64,000 bases of DNA from Phyto melanocephala (Eukaryota > Arthropoda > Insecta > Diptera > Rhinophoridae): NCBI GenBank assembly GCA_941918925.1, contig OW799233.1:86310055-86374054 (forward strand), written 5' to 3'. Below the pieces are notes generated by a model. The model saw only the letters and a program-made list of their open reading frames with translations. It made no database searches and was not told the origin of the DNA. Position numbers and translations under genes: made by a program. Positions 37,279 to 48,670 of this stretch are shown here, piece by piece. The number at the start of each line of letters is the position of its first letter. Within the stretch, counting starts at the first letter, position 1.

Positions 37279-38330
37279 CACTACAAGTTAAAAAAAATAA
37301 TATAAAATCTTTACCATTTCTAAACATTATATAAAAGAACTTACGTTTGGTTTTATTTAGTGTTTTTACTTCAAATTTGAGCAAAACATTAACATTATTG
37401 TTGCTGTATATGCAATAGGAGTATAAAATTTTTCGCATCATGTTTCTTCACTTGATGTTTAATTAACATTAATTAATTATTGATTAATTTAAAATTATAT
37501 TTTTACTTTTAATTGCAAACGTTTAAATTTCAATATTTATTTAAATCATTTATTTTCGATTAAATGTTCAATGACAGATTCTACAATTTTCGTCATTTGT
37601 TTAATTAACGGCCATTAATTCCAGGCGTTTTCATTTCGTATTTTTTATTTTTAAATTAAATAATGGAAAATTATTTTAAATAAAAGCAATTAAGCAGGTG
37701 GAGTTAGACAAGACAGATTGTATGATACTCTACACAGTTTAAATATAATATCCTTGTTTGAGCTCAATTTCAACTCGATATTAAAATTTTTTAGTGGCTT
37801 ATAGATGAGCATGATTTTAATGTCTGAAAAGTACTGCAAACTAAAAGTGTAAGCACCTGCTCTGAATTTCAATTGGTATTATATTGTTTAGAATTAGCAC
37901 AGCATTTCTGTTATCCACAACATTACTATAACAACAACTCGCAATAATATAATTGGTAGTCATTCGATATATCTTATATTTTTGTAAAAAAAAAAAAACA
38001 GTTGTGGACCTATTTATGCAAATATAAATGCTGGGTGAGCCATCGCGGACCGACCGACAGATTTTAAATGTTAATATTATTATTTTTATACTTTGTTTTG
38101 CAAATATGTAATAACAAATTGTATACCAGAATACATTAAGTGCAGCAACGAAATCTTAAAAAATTGTTAAAGCTTAATTTTGTAGGGTCAAAGGAAGTAC
38201 CATCAACATTTTTATACTGAGGCGGCTTTAGTTGTTAGCATAAAAATAAGTTTGATGACTCCACCTTTTTAATAACTCACGGGTTATATAAACCAACAAA
38301 TGTTGTTCTACTGGTTAACGTTAAACAATA
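37279..38330. other. Gene-free AT-rich stretch
   Basis: Nothing recognised. The short ORF at 37690-37872 has no motif. Confidence 0.5.
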
Positions 38331-38480
38331 GAGTTGAGTCAATTGGTTTCTTTAGTTCGTTTTTGCCATCAACCTAGTTAATTTTGTGCACAAACCACAA
38401 TGTAATTTAATAGGGGTTCTGGAAAAAACGACCGAGGTTGTTGGCAAAAACGAACTAAAGTAACGATTTGTACCCAACTC
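38331..38480. mobile_element. Short foldback MITE (~45-bp inverted repeats)
   Basis: The left arm GAGTTGAGTCAATTGG ... CTTTAGTTCGTTTTTGCC and right arm GGCAAAAACGAACTAAAG ... CCCAACTC are imperfect inverted repeats separated by only about 60 bp. No clear target duplication is visible, so the superfamily is unknown. Confidence 0.65.
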
Positions 38481-38814
38481 AAATTCATTGCTAATCGAAT
38501 GGTTCAGTTATTTCAAACGAATATTTCTTTTGTGGTTATGACATTTCTATTGGAAGAATCATAATTTCATAGTACTATATATCGATATTCCGAAAAGAAA
38601 TTCTGTAGATGCAACCGTAAAATTCTACTATCACAACTAAACTTTGCAATTGGCAACAATTGCGGTACTTACAACCGATACTGTTTTGTGTAGACACTGT
38701 AACTGTGTCTATTTGTCAACATGTTATTCGATTAGGCATGTCTAGAAAGTAGCTACGACACATTTTTAAATTTGATATTTTTTGAAATTTTTTTAATAAG
38801 CGAAAATTCCGAAT

Positions 38815-39245
38815 TTGGGGTACCAAAAATCGAAGAGGAACACGCCCTCTCATATCCAATGTTTGGTGTAGACTAATGACAGATACAATTGTCGGTTATT
38901 TTGTGCTGCCAGAAGCTGTTTTTGGGTATTTATATTAAGCCATGCTTGAAAATATTGTATCTGGTCAGCAAGACAAATATTCAATCGAATCGCTTCGAAG
39001 ATAATATCGTTTCTGTGAAAACATAATTCATAAAAATGTTAATTATTCGTAACCACCACCTCACTATTGAGCTGATGGTCGCCGATTTTTTTTGTAGGGT
39101 TTCGTGAAAGACCGTCGACAAGCCAAATTAATTCAAGAACTGAAGAAGAATATTTGGATAAAAATTGCAAAATTGCAACCAGAAATACTGCCCAATGTTC
39201 TGCAGGATATCTTAAGAAGAACAACTAAATGTCAACATAAAAATG
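38815..39245 (+). pseudogene. Second-type Tc1/mariner-superfamily transposase fossil
   Basis: Very decayed but ordered blocks can be read. After a diverged region near 38850 come NVWCRLMTDTIVGYFVLPE (38860-38925) and GYLY-stop-AMLENIVSG. A deletion removes the catalytic Asp region. The C-terminus then reads GFVKDRRQAKLIQELKKNI followed by IAKLQPEILPNVLQDILRR (39097-39215). This matches the insect transposase group with 'NVWCGI...IGP.FF' and 'LWGFVKDRVY' signatures, a different branch from the copies at 4252 and 58832. No inverted repeats were found. The identification rests on these short blocks only. Confidence 0.55.
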
Positions 39246-41248
39246 AATGTTAAAATGTAATTTATCTTAAGAAAATTACACAAATGTTTTCTTTGTTTAG
39301 CAACAATTACCAATTGAGCACTTTAAGAAGTAAAAAAATAGTTATAAGCATTTCAATTCACTTAATACAAAATTGTCCACCCAGTATTTAATAAAAAGAC
39401 CGTCAAAATTTAAAAAAAAATTGTTTACAAAAATGTTTGGCAAAAATGTTTTGTATTTAATTAAATTTACCTTGTAAATGACTTCGAGTCGATTAGTGGT
39501 TGTTAGGTCATTTGTTAGAAGTATTGAACATGAAAATGCATTATAACCGTCAGTTGGTGTATACATAAAAGCTACTTAAGTAAATACCCAATAAAACATA
39601 ATTCGATAAAAATTAGAAAATTGATACTCATGTAAAACGAATGACAATTTTTATGTTTTATTTAATTAATAAAATTTTTTAAAATGCATTTGGGTATTAT
39701 TGAAAAATGTCTCACTTATTTTTAATCGAATCATTTACGTCGTATAAAAAATAAATATAAATCATATTTACATACATACACAGTTAGTGTTTATTGAATA
39801 AACCTAAGAGAATAAAATTGTACAAGTAAATATTTATTTATTCATGTATTTTGTTTACATTTTGTTTTTAGACATTTTGCGTCTTGTCTTTTTCTATTAG
39901 CATATGATGTCCTAATCTAAACATTCCCTAGATTTTGTTTTTAGTAATATGGCAACTTGTTTATATTTGACTTTCAATTTTAAATTAGTATAAAACAGAA
40001 AGAAAAAAAATATCGAACTCTCAACAAGTTGCTGGAATTTTTGTTTTAATATTAATTAATAGAACTATTTAGTCGCACTTGTTTGTAGTTGGTTTTGAAT
40101 TTATAGTTTAAGTTTTGTAGGTAATTTTTATTTATTTATTTATTTATTATTGTTTTAAATGTTTTTAACACTGATTGTTTTAATAAGCTTCTTAGTTTTT
40201 AAGGATTTTATTTATTTTATTTTAATTTTTAGGCGTATTTATACGTTTTACATTCAATCTTTTAAGGGTATTTTAGAGAGACATTTGAAAACATATTAGA
40301 TTTTTTTTTTATTTACAAATTAGTTAGTTGTTTTTCGAAGGGCTTGCTAAACTTTTGTTAAATACTTTTTTTTATTTCTTTTTACAATTTTCGCTTCCTG
40401 TTAAAGAACGCTTAGTTCTTCTGCAGTTGTAAACAAATTTTTCGATTAAAGTTAAATTTTAACTTGTTTTGTTTATGCTATTTTTCTATATATTTAATAT
40501 TCATCTTTAAGGACAAGTGCTAATTTGTTGATAACAAAAAAATGTTTTGAATTTTTAATTATTTTAATATATTCAGGTTTTCCGCTCCCCCTTTTCTCTT
40601 GTCGGTTATTACAAATTAAGAAGTTTTTCCTAAATGGTACAAAACGATTTCTTATTGTGTGGTATTTAATTAAATGTTTCCTTTCTTAATACTCATTGAT
40701 TCTCAACAAATTTGAGGTTAAAACAAACGAACTTCACAAACCGCAACCATTGAATTAATTAAAAATCGATTCTTGCTAGAACTGTGAAAGTCTTGTCTTT
40801 ACATTTGTATACAAGTTAAAGAAATTAGTGGGAATACTAAAACAATCAAAAACAATCTTTGTTTGTAAAGGATTCAAGGTAATTCAAGAAAAACTACATT
40901 TAAATTTCAAATTTTATATGTTATTTTTCAAACCATAAATAGCAGAGTCTTTTTTTAAAAAGGACAAGCAACTTCTGTTCAATTTATTGTTTCTCGGTGT
41001 ATTTTCATCTATTTTCTAAAGTTTTATTTAATGCGTTCGGTGGGGCTTAAATTTATTTGTATTATCTGTGAAATGTTCTTACCCACCTTTACAATTTTAT
41101 ATTGTATATCGATCATGCTTTTGGCTATATAAACAAATTATATTTAAGTATGCACTAGTATTTGTATTTAAAATCTCATATTTAATTGACCACCTTCTTA
41201 TCATAGTTATTATTTTTTTTACAGCTGAAAGGAAAAAAAATTGCATCT
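39246..41248. other. AT-rich stretch downstream of the Beat-like stop codon
   Basis: This lies 3' of the minus-strand gene and may hold its 3'UTR. The minus strand is A-rich, and several TTTATT words (AATAAA on the minus strand) occur, e.g. around 40130-40150. None can be picked as the real poly(A) site by eye. No other gene was seen. Confidence 0.4.
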
Positions 41249-41460
41249 TTAAACTCTTAGATACTGCAGTTTTAATATTCGCCAAAATACAAAAATTATT
41301 GCAAATATATGCAGCCATAAATTATGGATTTTTGTGATGCGATTGTAGGATGGTGCCAATGATGTGGCCGACGATGGTGTTACACCATTTCCCAAGGCCG
41401 CCATACCGATTGTAGGTGTTGTTGTTAAGATGGTTGTTGTCTCTGTACGACCAACTTCCA
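41249..41460 (-). CDS. Terminal exon of Beat-like cell-surface protein
   Basis: Last coding exon of the gene whose previous exon is 42514-42908. It opens after a textbook acceptor (polypyrimidine TTTTTCTCTTTCAG, AG at 41461-41462). The split codon (G from the upstream exon plus TG here) gives Val, so the joined protein reads ...YKTYSIK-VEVGRTETTT. About 70 residues follow: a Thr-rich stalk (ETTTILTTTPTIG), a Ser/Ala-rich part, then a hydrophobic C-terminus (LWLHIFAIIFVFW) with RILKLQYLRV before the TAA stop. The hydrophobic end could be a membrane anchor or a GPI-attachment signal, as in surface Ig proteins. A GTG start at 41459-41461 is an artefact of reading the exon alone. Confidence 0.7.
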
Positions 41461-42513
41461 CTGAAAGAGAAAAACAAAAAAAAAAAAAAATAAATGTTTA
41501 GTAAAATGATAATCTTAAATGGTAAATCTTAAAATATGATGTTATTTAGCTTTAGCATAACACCGATGCACTTTGATATTACTGACTACGAAACTTGAAT
41601 TACTTTGTTTTAAATATAATAATAAATATTGCATTAACAATTATGGATTTGTTAAAAATCTAAATAATAGAATAATATTCTATTCTATTATTACTGCTTC
41701 TGCTCTTACTTTTAGTACAGGTATATAACGATTGCAGAGGTATTTCGACAAAACAAGAATACAAAAAGTATTACATTTGTTGCTATAGATTTTACACAGG
41801 AAAATATAATATAAATTCTGCTTCGAATTGTACATTTAAAATGAAATACGTTTTCTTTGCACCTCTTAAAAAATATTAAATAATGTACTAAATTATTCGG
41901 GATATGGTCCCATAATTTTTCAATAACATTTATTTGGTTGTTGGGTTTAAGCATTTTACTGGTGCGTAGGCCAGATAATCAGTAAACCTTTTATCTAAAT
42001 TCTTGAAAAATTTTAAAATCTTATAAGTTCTATTTTCAAATTTTAATTAACAAAATGAGAATACAAAAATAAAACAGAAAACTATAAGAAAACTTTTTCA
42101 AAAACCTAAGCAACAATTCTTCAATTTTAATTTATTTATTTTTCTAATCCCTTAAACATTTGGCTAACACTTAGTTAGAGGGATTCAAAAATGTAGAGCT
42201 TAAAAATTCCAAATTTTTCTTATATCGAACAATTTTACAATTTCGAATAATTTAATTGTTCGGTCTATGACAATCGATTGGCCATTGTTTGTTTTTTTTC
42301 TTCTAAATTCAAAAAGACGCAAGCACAAACAAAATACTGCTATTATATATAAGAACCTAAAAGTAGTACACAATTGTTAAAAAGTAATTTGGTAAGGCAC
42401 ATTCATATATTAAGAGTTTTCCGGGATTTTTTCGCAACTTTTTACTCAATTTTCTGATGGCTCATTATTTTAAATTGAAGATATATTTTAACATTGAACA
42501 AACTCAAACTTAC
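41461..42513 (-). other. Intron of the Beat-like gene
   Basis: A 1053-bp intron with donor GTAAGT at 42508-42513 and acceptor CAG at 41461-41463. The phase-1 junction keeps the frame open across both exons. The sequence is AT-rich with no element recognised. Confidence 0.75.
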
Positions 42514-42908
42514 CCTTTATTGAATATGTCTTATAATCAGCAAACTGTTCACCAGGTCCCACTGCTGAAGGTATTGTTGACAGACAAGTTAGCTCCATAC
42601 GGCCATTGGGACCCACATGCTGTTCTGTCAACTCGATGTTTAGTTGGCTCACCGAAAATAATCCCTTCTCCTGCTGTGCCTCAGTTACAGCTGCAGCAGC
42701 TGCAGCTACTCCACTACTTCCACCAGGATGCGACAAAGGACGACCATAACTAGCGGCAAATGCATTCATGGGCCCAGCATTCGGTGGTATACCCAGTTCG
42801 TTATTCATATTGGGTGGCTGAGGACCAAAGCCTCCGCTGTTCAATGTACTGCGTATAATACCAAGAGCATTTTCATTGATGTGACGATATTTACGATTTA
42901 AAGTATTT
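42514..42908 (-). CDS. Internal exon of Beat-like (Beaten-path family) Ig protein
   Basis: Host exon of 395 nt encoding about 131 residues, clearly richer in G+C than its surroundings. It has an acceptor (TCCTTTCTTCTTTTGGGTAATTTTAG read in two parts, AG at 42909-42910) and a GTAAGT donor. The segment SVSQLNIELTEQHVG followed by NGRMELTCLSTIP is the second half of an Ig-like fold: beta-strand L-x-I, then the 'G.(M/L).L.C.(S/A)(T/E)I' Cys strand typical of the Beaten-path family. Those proteins bind Sidestep-type receptors in axon guidance in flies. Before it lies a Gly/Pro/Asn-rich insert (GGFGPQPPNMNNELGIPPNA) and an alanine run (VAAAAAAV). The upstream reading across 42909-43072 is intron. 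Earlier exons (signal peptide, first Ig) are not visible to the right. Another Ig-superfamily member is possible. Confidence 0.65.
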
Positions 42909-44325
42909 CTAAAATTACCCAAAAGAAGAAAGGATAAATAAAATATATTGAATAAATTGTTTACTGACACAATAACGATGAATAGTAAATTAAATAGGAT
43001 AGAAATTAAAATGAATGAATGAATAATTGAAAGATTATTTGCGTTCATCTTGCACCTGAAACACATGCTCACTCACTCATGCACAGAAAAAAAAACTTTG
43101 TATGTGCTTTTACTGAACTTATGAAAATTTTTGTTTTATTTGCTCAACGTATCGTCGATTTCCGTATCAATTCATGACAAAGTGTTATCAAAATAGCAGG
43201 TTATTATACCGTAACCCACATTGTTTGTTTGTTTGTAATTATTGGGTGATTCACTAGGTGTCTTATCATGTCATATTATCTTAAAATTTTACAATGGTTT
43301 TAAAATGTTGTTGTTGCTTTTCAAACGAAAAGTGTCTTATAATAATAGAACTTTGTACGCAATGTTTATTGTGCTGTCGTATTTAATAAGCAGAGACCAG
43401 TGCTAAACGGCTAAGCCAAGTCGCAATAGTTTTTGTAAGCCGTCGCCGTTCATTGAATAATTTTATCAGGGCCACATCCAAATTTAAGCGCAATTGCTAA
43501 TTTTTGATAACAAATCACTGGCGGCGTCAAATAAGATCGGCTAAGGACTCTGCCCTGTTTTGTTTATCAAATAAAATTTAATTTATTTCTGATTTATTTA
43601 CGTGAGTCTGCCATTACAACATCTAAAATATACTTTTCGCACAAACTGGCTATAATTTTGTTTTTTTTCACTTGTTTTCGGCATTATGAAAGAAAATGTT
43701 TATTTTTATAATTGTTTTACATCAGCTGATTTAAATTCAAAATAGCACACTTAATTATGAGGGGTTGTTCACAATAGTCTTAATATTTCATGCTATTATA
43801 GGACATATGATTTTATGACACCATTGTGAATACCCCAAATATGTAAAAAGTTTCATTTAAATACTATAAAATACAATAGTAAATACACACTCGCATAAAC
43901 ACTGATTCATAGAGAGTTTGAGAGGCAAAAAAATCAACCCAAAGTCATCAAAGTGAGCAGATAAACAAACCAATTAATGGCCTATATTTTCACACTTATC
44001 TTTGCAGCAAGAATATTCGAACCAAAGAGCAGTAACAATAACAAGTGTAAAAATAATAAAAATCATAAATATTTACATTTTGCGAATTATAGACAACCGA
44101 AAGAAGAAGACAGTTTTTGCAAGCAACGCTTGTCGTCATATAAATCAACTGCAACACACAGCAATGAGAACAATACCAAAGAGACACCAAAACTTTTAGA
44201 CTACAGAGTCATTCAGTAGGTTTAGAAGTAGCAACAAAATATCAGGGATACAAAAAAAATATATATTTCATGCATCTACTTTCTTATTGAAATATTTAGT
44301 TTTAAAATCACAACTACGTATTTAC
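42909..44325 (-). other. Upstream intron of the Beat-like gene, left part
   Basis: AT-rich, with a GC-richer patch at 43385-43560 that shows no open coding block. The ORFs at 43977-44219 on both strands overlap each other and match nothing known. Calling it intron assumes the gene continues to the right. Confidence 0.45.
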
Positions 44326-45103
44326 ACAAGTAAAAGCGCTATATTCGGCCGTGCCGAATCTTATATACCCTTCACAACGTGTAGTCATGCAATAACAGTA
44401 AATTCACGTATGTATGTTAAAAAAAACAAAAAAAAAAAAAAATAAAAAAAAATTAAAAAAAAAAAAAATTTAAAAAAAAAATTTAAAAAAAAAAAATTAT
44501 TATATACATTTATAATATATATAAAACAAAAAAAAAAATAAAAAAAAATTAAAAAAAAAAAAATTAAAAAAAAAAAATAATAAAAATATATATAATATAT
44601 TAAATAAAAAATAAAAAAAAAATAAAAAAAAAATTTAAAAAAAAATTTTTAAAAAATTAAAAAAAAAATTTTTTTGGCTCAGTTGGGATTCGATGCCACG
44701 TTTTCCCTAACCAGTATACACGTTTGTATGTATGTATGTTGTTGTTGTAATGTTGTTTTTGTGAAAAGAAAATCGAGGTGGTCGTGGGTTTTTGCTCATA
44801 TCTCAGTTGTTTATGAACCGATGTTTCTGATTTTCAATACCGATCTACTCCCGAATATTTCTGATATTTTAATACCTTACCCGGGTCCAACCTATGTCGG
44901 GGGGCTTCAAAAAGTTGATTTCAACATACACACGGACAGACGGTCAGACGGACAGACGGACAGACTGACAGGGCTTAATCGACTCCCCTATTCATAAGCT
45001 TTCAGAAAATATATACTTTATGGGGTCGGAAATGAAAATTGTAGAAATTTCACACGGAATGACAAACCTATATATACCCTTTTTCACTGTGTGAAGGGTA
45101 TAA
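44326..45103 (-). mobile_element. DINE-like type 1 element, full length
   Basis: Best complete type 1 copy. Tail ACAAGTAAAAGCGC and palindrome ATTCGGCCGTGCCGAAT are followed by TATACCCTTCACAACG and an A/T-only linker (44415-44670). Next come the tRNA-like block (44679-44720), 'CTCATATCTCAGTTGT', 'GTCGGGGGGCTTCAAAAAG' and a GACGGACA microsatellite (44930-44975). TTTATGGGGTCGG and the 5' hairpin (ACCCTTTTTCACTGTGTGAAGGGTATA, read in two arms) complete it. The 107-codon ORF at 44674-44997 is a reading of the element. Confidence 0.8.
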
Positions 45104-46067
45104 AAACAAGCGCCGTTTAATTTTGTCATTTATATTTGCATGTTGAACAGGTATAAACTACAGTGAACTACAATTTGTAAAGTTGACAAAGTGTTGATTG
45201 CTATTAAGTATTAAAACTAATATAGTACGAGGGTGGACAGAAAATTTGAGAGAAATTTGGAAATTCAGTTAAAATATGTATAAATGAAATAAAAATCTAT
45301 TAAATTTTTATTCAGGTATAATATCATCAAGTTTAATTTAAATTTTGTTGGAAGATGTTTAGTTTTTATTTATAAAACTTATTTTATGAAGCCTCGTAAA
45401 AGTCTGTAAATGATTTTGTGATGTAAACTCATATGTGAATACATATTTGAATGTGAATGCATTTATGTAGAATAATTTTATAAAAAAGTACTTTAGTAAC
45501 AAATTTAATCAGATATTATTAATTTGATTTTTAATAGAATCTACTTGAGATTAAATAATTGCATTTAATTAGCAAAATATTTAACTACAAAGTGGAAAAG
45601 TTATAGCTAAAGGGTATAAGAATTCTTAAATGAAAATTGCTGCAAGGAAAAAGAAAAAATCTTTTTAATTTTTTTTTTTTATTTATTTGAAAGGAAATCA
45701 TTTTAGAGTTATGTACAACAATTTGTTTTTTTTAACATCTTAGTTATAACGGCTATTATCTTTTTACTATTATTTACAATATTTTTGGAAAGATTGTGAT
45801 GTGATTATCTTGGTAACCACGCACATATAATGATAGGCATGACAATGTATGGAATAGAATATATGGTTATATGATATTTATCTTATCGCGAACCCCCTTA
45901 CATGGCCCTTTATTTACCAAACGGACAAGAAATGACTTTGAATTCTCATTTGGTTCATTCGTAAATACGTATAATACGTACTAAGTTAGAAAGTAGTAAG
46001 GGCGGTTCGAACTCGAGCGATATCAAACTCTGTCGGTACTTGAATTGTGAATAGAGTATCACATTGA

Positions 46068-46148
46068 ATAGCGGCTTTGGCTGAATGCTTCGGTCACAGC
46101 GGCTTCGGTTGACTGTTTTGGCACAGCGGCTTCGACTGACTGTTTAGA
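46068..46148 (-). repeat. 27-bp tandem repeat, GC-richer, open on minus strand
   Basis: CACAGCGGCTTCG begins at 46095 and again at 46122. A diverged unit precedes it (46068) and a more diverged one follows (46149). The 27-bp period keeps a minus frame open for about 33 codons (EEAVGSKQSVEAAVPKQ and onward, repeating Q-S-(V/T)-E-A-A-V), bounded by stops. It could be a relic of a repetitive coding region. No gene around it supports that. Confidence 0.55.
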
Positions 46149-47236
46149 TCCTACAGCTTCTTCTGAGTGTTAATTTAAGGTAAGGGTACACAATTGGTAT
46201 TTTCATTGCACTTAAGATTCGTGGTCCGTAAGTAGACCTTGAACTACCTCAGACTTTGACAAAACCACGCTACAAAATTAGGTAAATTAACTAACGACAC
46301 CATATTTGGCTGTGTCGAATTTTATAAAAAGAAATCTTATGTAGCCTTTAATATAAATATTATATCCTTACATCTGAAGTGAGAGTGAAAATGGGCGTGT
46401 CATATTCATATGTACGTATCTTATGTTCATACAATTAAACTTAAAAATATAGTTTAATAACAATTAACACTTTTGAAAAAATATAAATAATGGAATATGT
46501 TTTTTAGTTGTAGCTGAATTTACAGTGTATGTGAAAGTATTATTTACGTTGTCAATTTCTAATATCCAACATTTACACATAAGCTAAAAATGATTTACCT
46601 AAATCGTTCTTTACACTGACATACTGATAATGTTAGATTGTCTAAAAACTATATGCAAAATTTTAAATTAACATTTTTTATTAACGTTTTATTATTATTT
46701 TTGAACTCAAAATGCTTAATACTAAAACGAATGGTTGGCATGACAAATTCAATGCAAAATTTATATATTTTAGAATTTATCTGTATAAAAAAATGTTTTA
46801 GATATCTGTTTTGAAATACACTTTGTAAAGTTATTTTAAAAAATTGTTTTTTATATCATTGGAATAATAATTTTTTGTCAGTTCAGGGTACTTGTTTCAT
46901 TGAAATAAATAAACATTTTATTTTTTTTTCTAAGCACATCCACTGTTTTTATTTAACCCAAAGGGGATAACATTTTAATATGAAATCTAACAATACCTAA
47001 AGAACTTTACTATCTTTATCATCTGATTTACTTCTTGAAGCTAAAAATTTACATGATCGGATACGGGTTATGGCCACTTCGGAAAATGTGTTTATTAACT
47101 TTTTATGTTTTTTACATTTATATTTATTCGAACTTTTTGTTCTTCAATTTATTATAAATCATTTATTCTAACTTAAGTTCAGTTTTCTCTTATTAAACTT
47201 CGTAAAGCATTGTTTAAATTAAATTAAATTGTAATC

Positions 47237-47330
47237 ATTTAAGAATATTGAAAAACTATGCCGTTATTAGCCAAGTGAAATTCATTCTTGAAACCAGCTA
47301 CGATTTCATCATCGACACTCTATATCGGTA
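47237..47330 (+). repeat. Dispersed repeat shared with 10218-10292
   Basis: Shares the ordered words listed for the 10218 copy. An extra 'CCAAGTGAAATTCATTCTTG' segment is present here only. Confidence 0.4.
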
Positions 47331-48091
47331 TGTTCATATGTACTTGGATACTAAAATTTATTTTACAATTTAACGAAATTAGAATGAGGGAGGTATATCA
47401 TTCTTTTAACTGTAACATTATATAGAGTCATTATTACCTGTGTTCTGCATAACGTGTTAAACTAAATCAGTTGGAATTGCCATTGTAGTGGTATTATTTA
47501 TAAAAATTCCGAACGGTTTAATTTCAATCTTATTGTATAACATGGCCGTTGTGATATGTTTGCAAAATTTTCATTTAAAAAAATGGTTAACAAACTAATA
47601 TAAAAAATCTTCTTGTGTTTTAGAATTTCTAATTTTAATAAAGTGGACCAGGCTTATTTCGTTTTCAAAACATAATTTTTTTAACTTAAAGCCGAATCTT
47701 TAAAGCATAACAAAAAGTATAAAATACTGTTTGTTTTAATCCAATTGCGGAATAAAATTTACTTTGTACATTTGAAACATTAAACAATTTTTAGCTCAGT
47801 ATCGATATATTTTTATGATATAGACTTATTTCATTCACTACAGTTGCCGTTAATAAAAATTTCTTCAGAAGTTTATTATTTTTATTGAATCTTTAATCTA
47901 AATAATAGTAAATAAAATAACATTACAATTCTTTTTGTTACTATAACCTAGATTCTTAGTTATTCTCATGTCGCCATAAGATACGTTAACATTTATGTGA
48001 ATAGATAAACGTTAAATTTGTTAAAAAAGTATAAATAAATTTTCAGTAGTGTTGATAAATTTAGCCCGCATCTATAACGACCCAAGTATTT

Positions 48092-48670
48092 TTATACCCT
48101 TCACACAGTGAAAAAGGGTATATATAGGTTTGTCATTCCGTGTGAAATTTCTACAATTTTCATTTCCGACCCCATAAAATTTATATTTTCTGAAAGCTTA
48201 TGAATAGAGGAGTCGATTAAGCTCTGTCAGTCTGTCCGTGTGTATGTTGAAGTCAACTTCTTGAAGCCCCCCGACATCGCCTGGACCCGGTGAGGTATTA
48301 AAACATCAGAAATATTTGGGAGTAGATCGGCATTGTAAAACTGGAAACATCGGTACATAAACAACTGAGATATGAGCAAAAACCCAGATACATACATATA
48401 AACGTGGTATACTGCGCTGTGCCAAAAATTTTTTTATTATTATTATTTTATTTTATATAATACTTATATTTTTATTATTTTTTTTTTACATACATGCGTC
48501 AACTCAATTTATAATTATATAATGGGATGTTTTTTTATATGTATGTTTTTTATATGTATGTACGTATTTCATATGAGATGAATGGTGATACAATAATTGT
48601 TATTGCATGACGACAAGTTGTGAAGGGTATATAAGATTCGGCACGGCCGAATATAGCACTCTTACTTGTT
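48092..48670 (+). mobile_element. DINE-like type 1 element with both ends
   Basis: Hairpin TATACCCTTCACACAGTG/AAAAAGGGTATA, CCGACCCCATAAAATT, a short GTCTGTCCGTGTG, 'GAAGCCCCCCGACATCGC' and 'ACAACTGAGATATGAGC', then a deletion through most of the tRNA-like block. A short AT linker and the tail (GTTGTGAAGGGTATATAAG, palindrome, CTCTTACTTGTT) follow. The minus ORF at 48550-48786 is a chance frame across its end. Confidence 0.8.

Larger units (their letters stand above)
45104..48091. other. Presumed intronic AT-rich stretch
   Basis: Contains the 27-bp tandem repeat (46068-46148) and a dispersed repeat (47237-47330), both listed separately. 46298-46325 ('CATATTTGGCTGTGTCGAAT') resembles a decayed DINE-like tail. 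No exon was recognised on either strand. Confidence 0.45.

Noticed and set aside
42457..42753. Plus ORF of 98 codons with Gln/Leu run
   Set aside because: It is the antisense shadow of the Beat-like exon. The minus strand has splice sites and family motifs.
42909..43072. N-terminal hydrophobic extension (MSMCFRCK...) of the minus ORF at 42488-43072
   Set aside because: It looks like a signal or membrane segment, but it is the intron before a good splice acceptor at 42909-42910.
44674..44997. 107-codon plus ORF containing a Cys-rich run and DRRSDGQTDR
   Set aside because: It is a reading across the head of a DINE-like element. Similar frames appear in several other copies.
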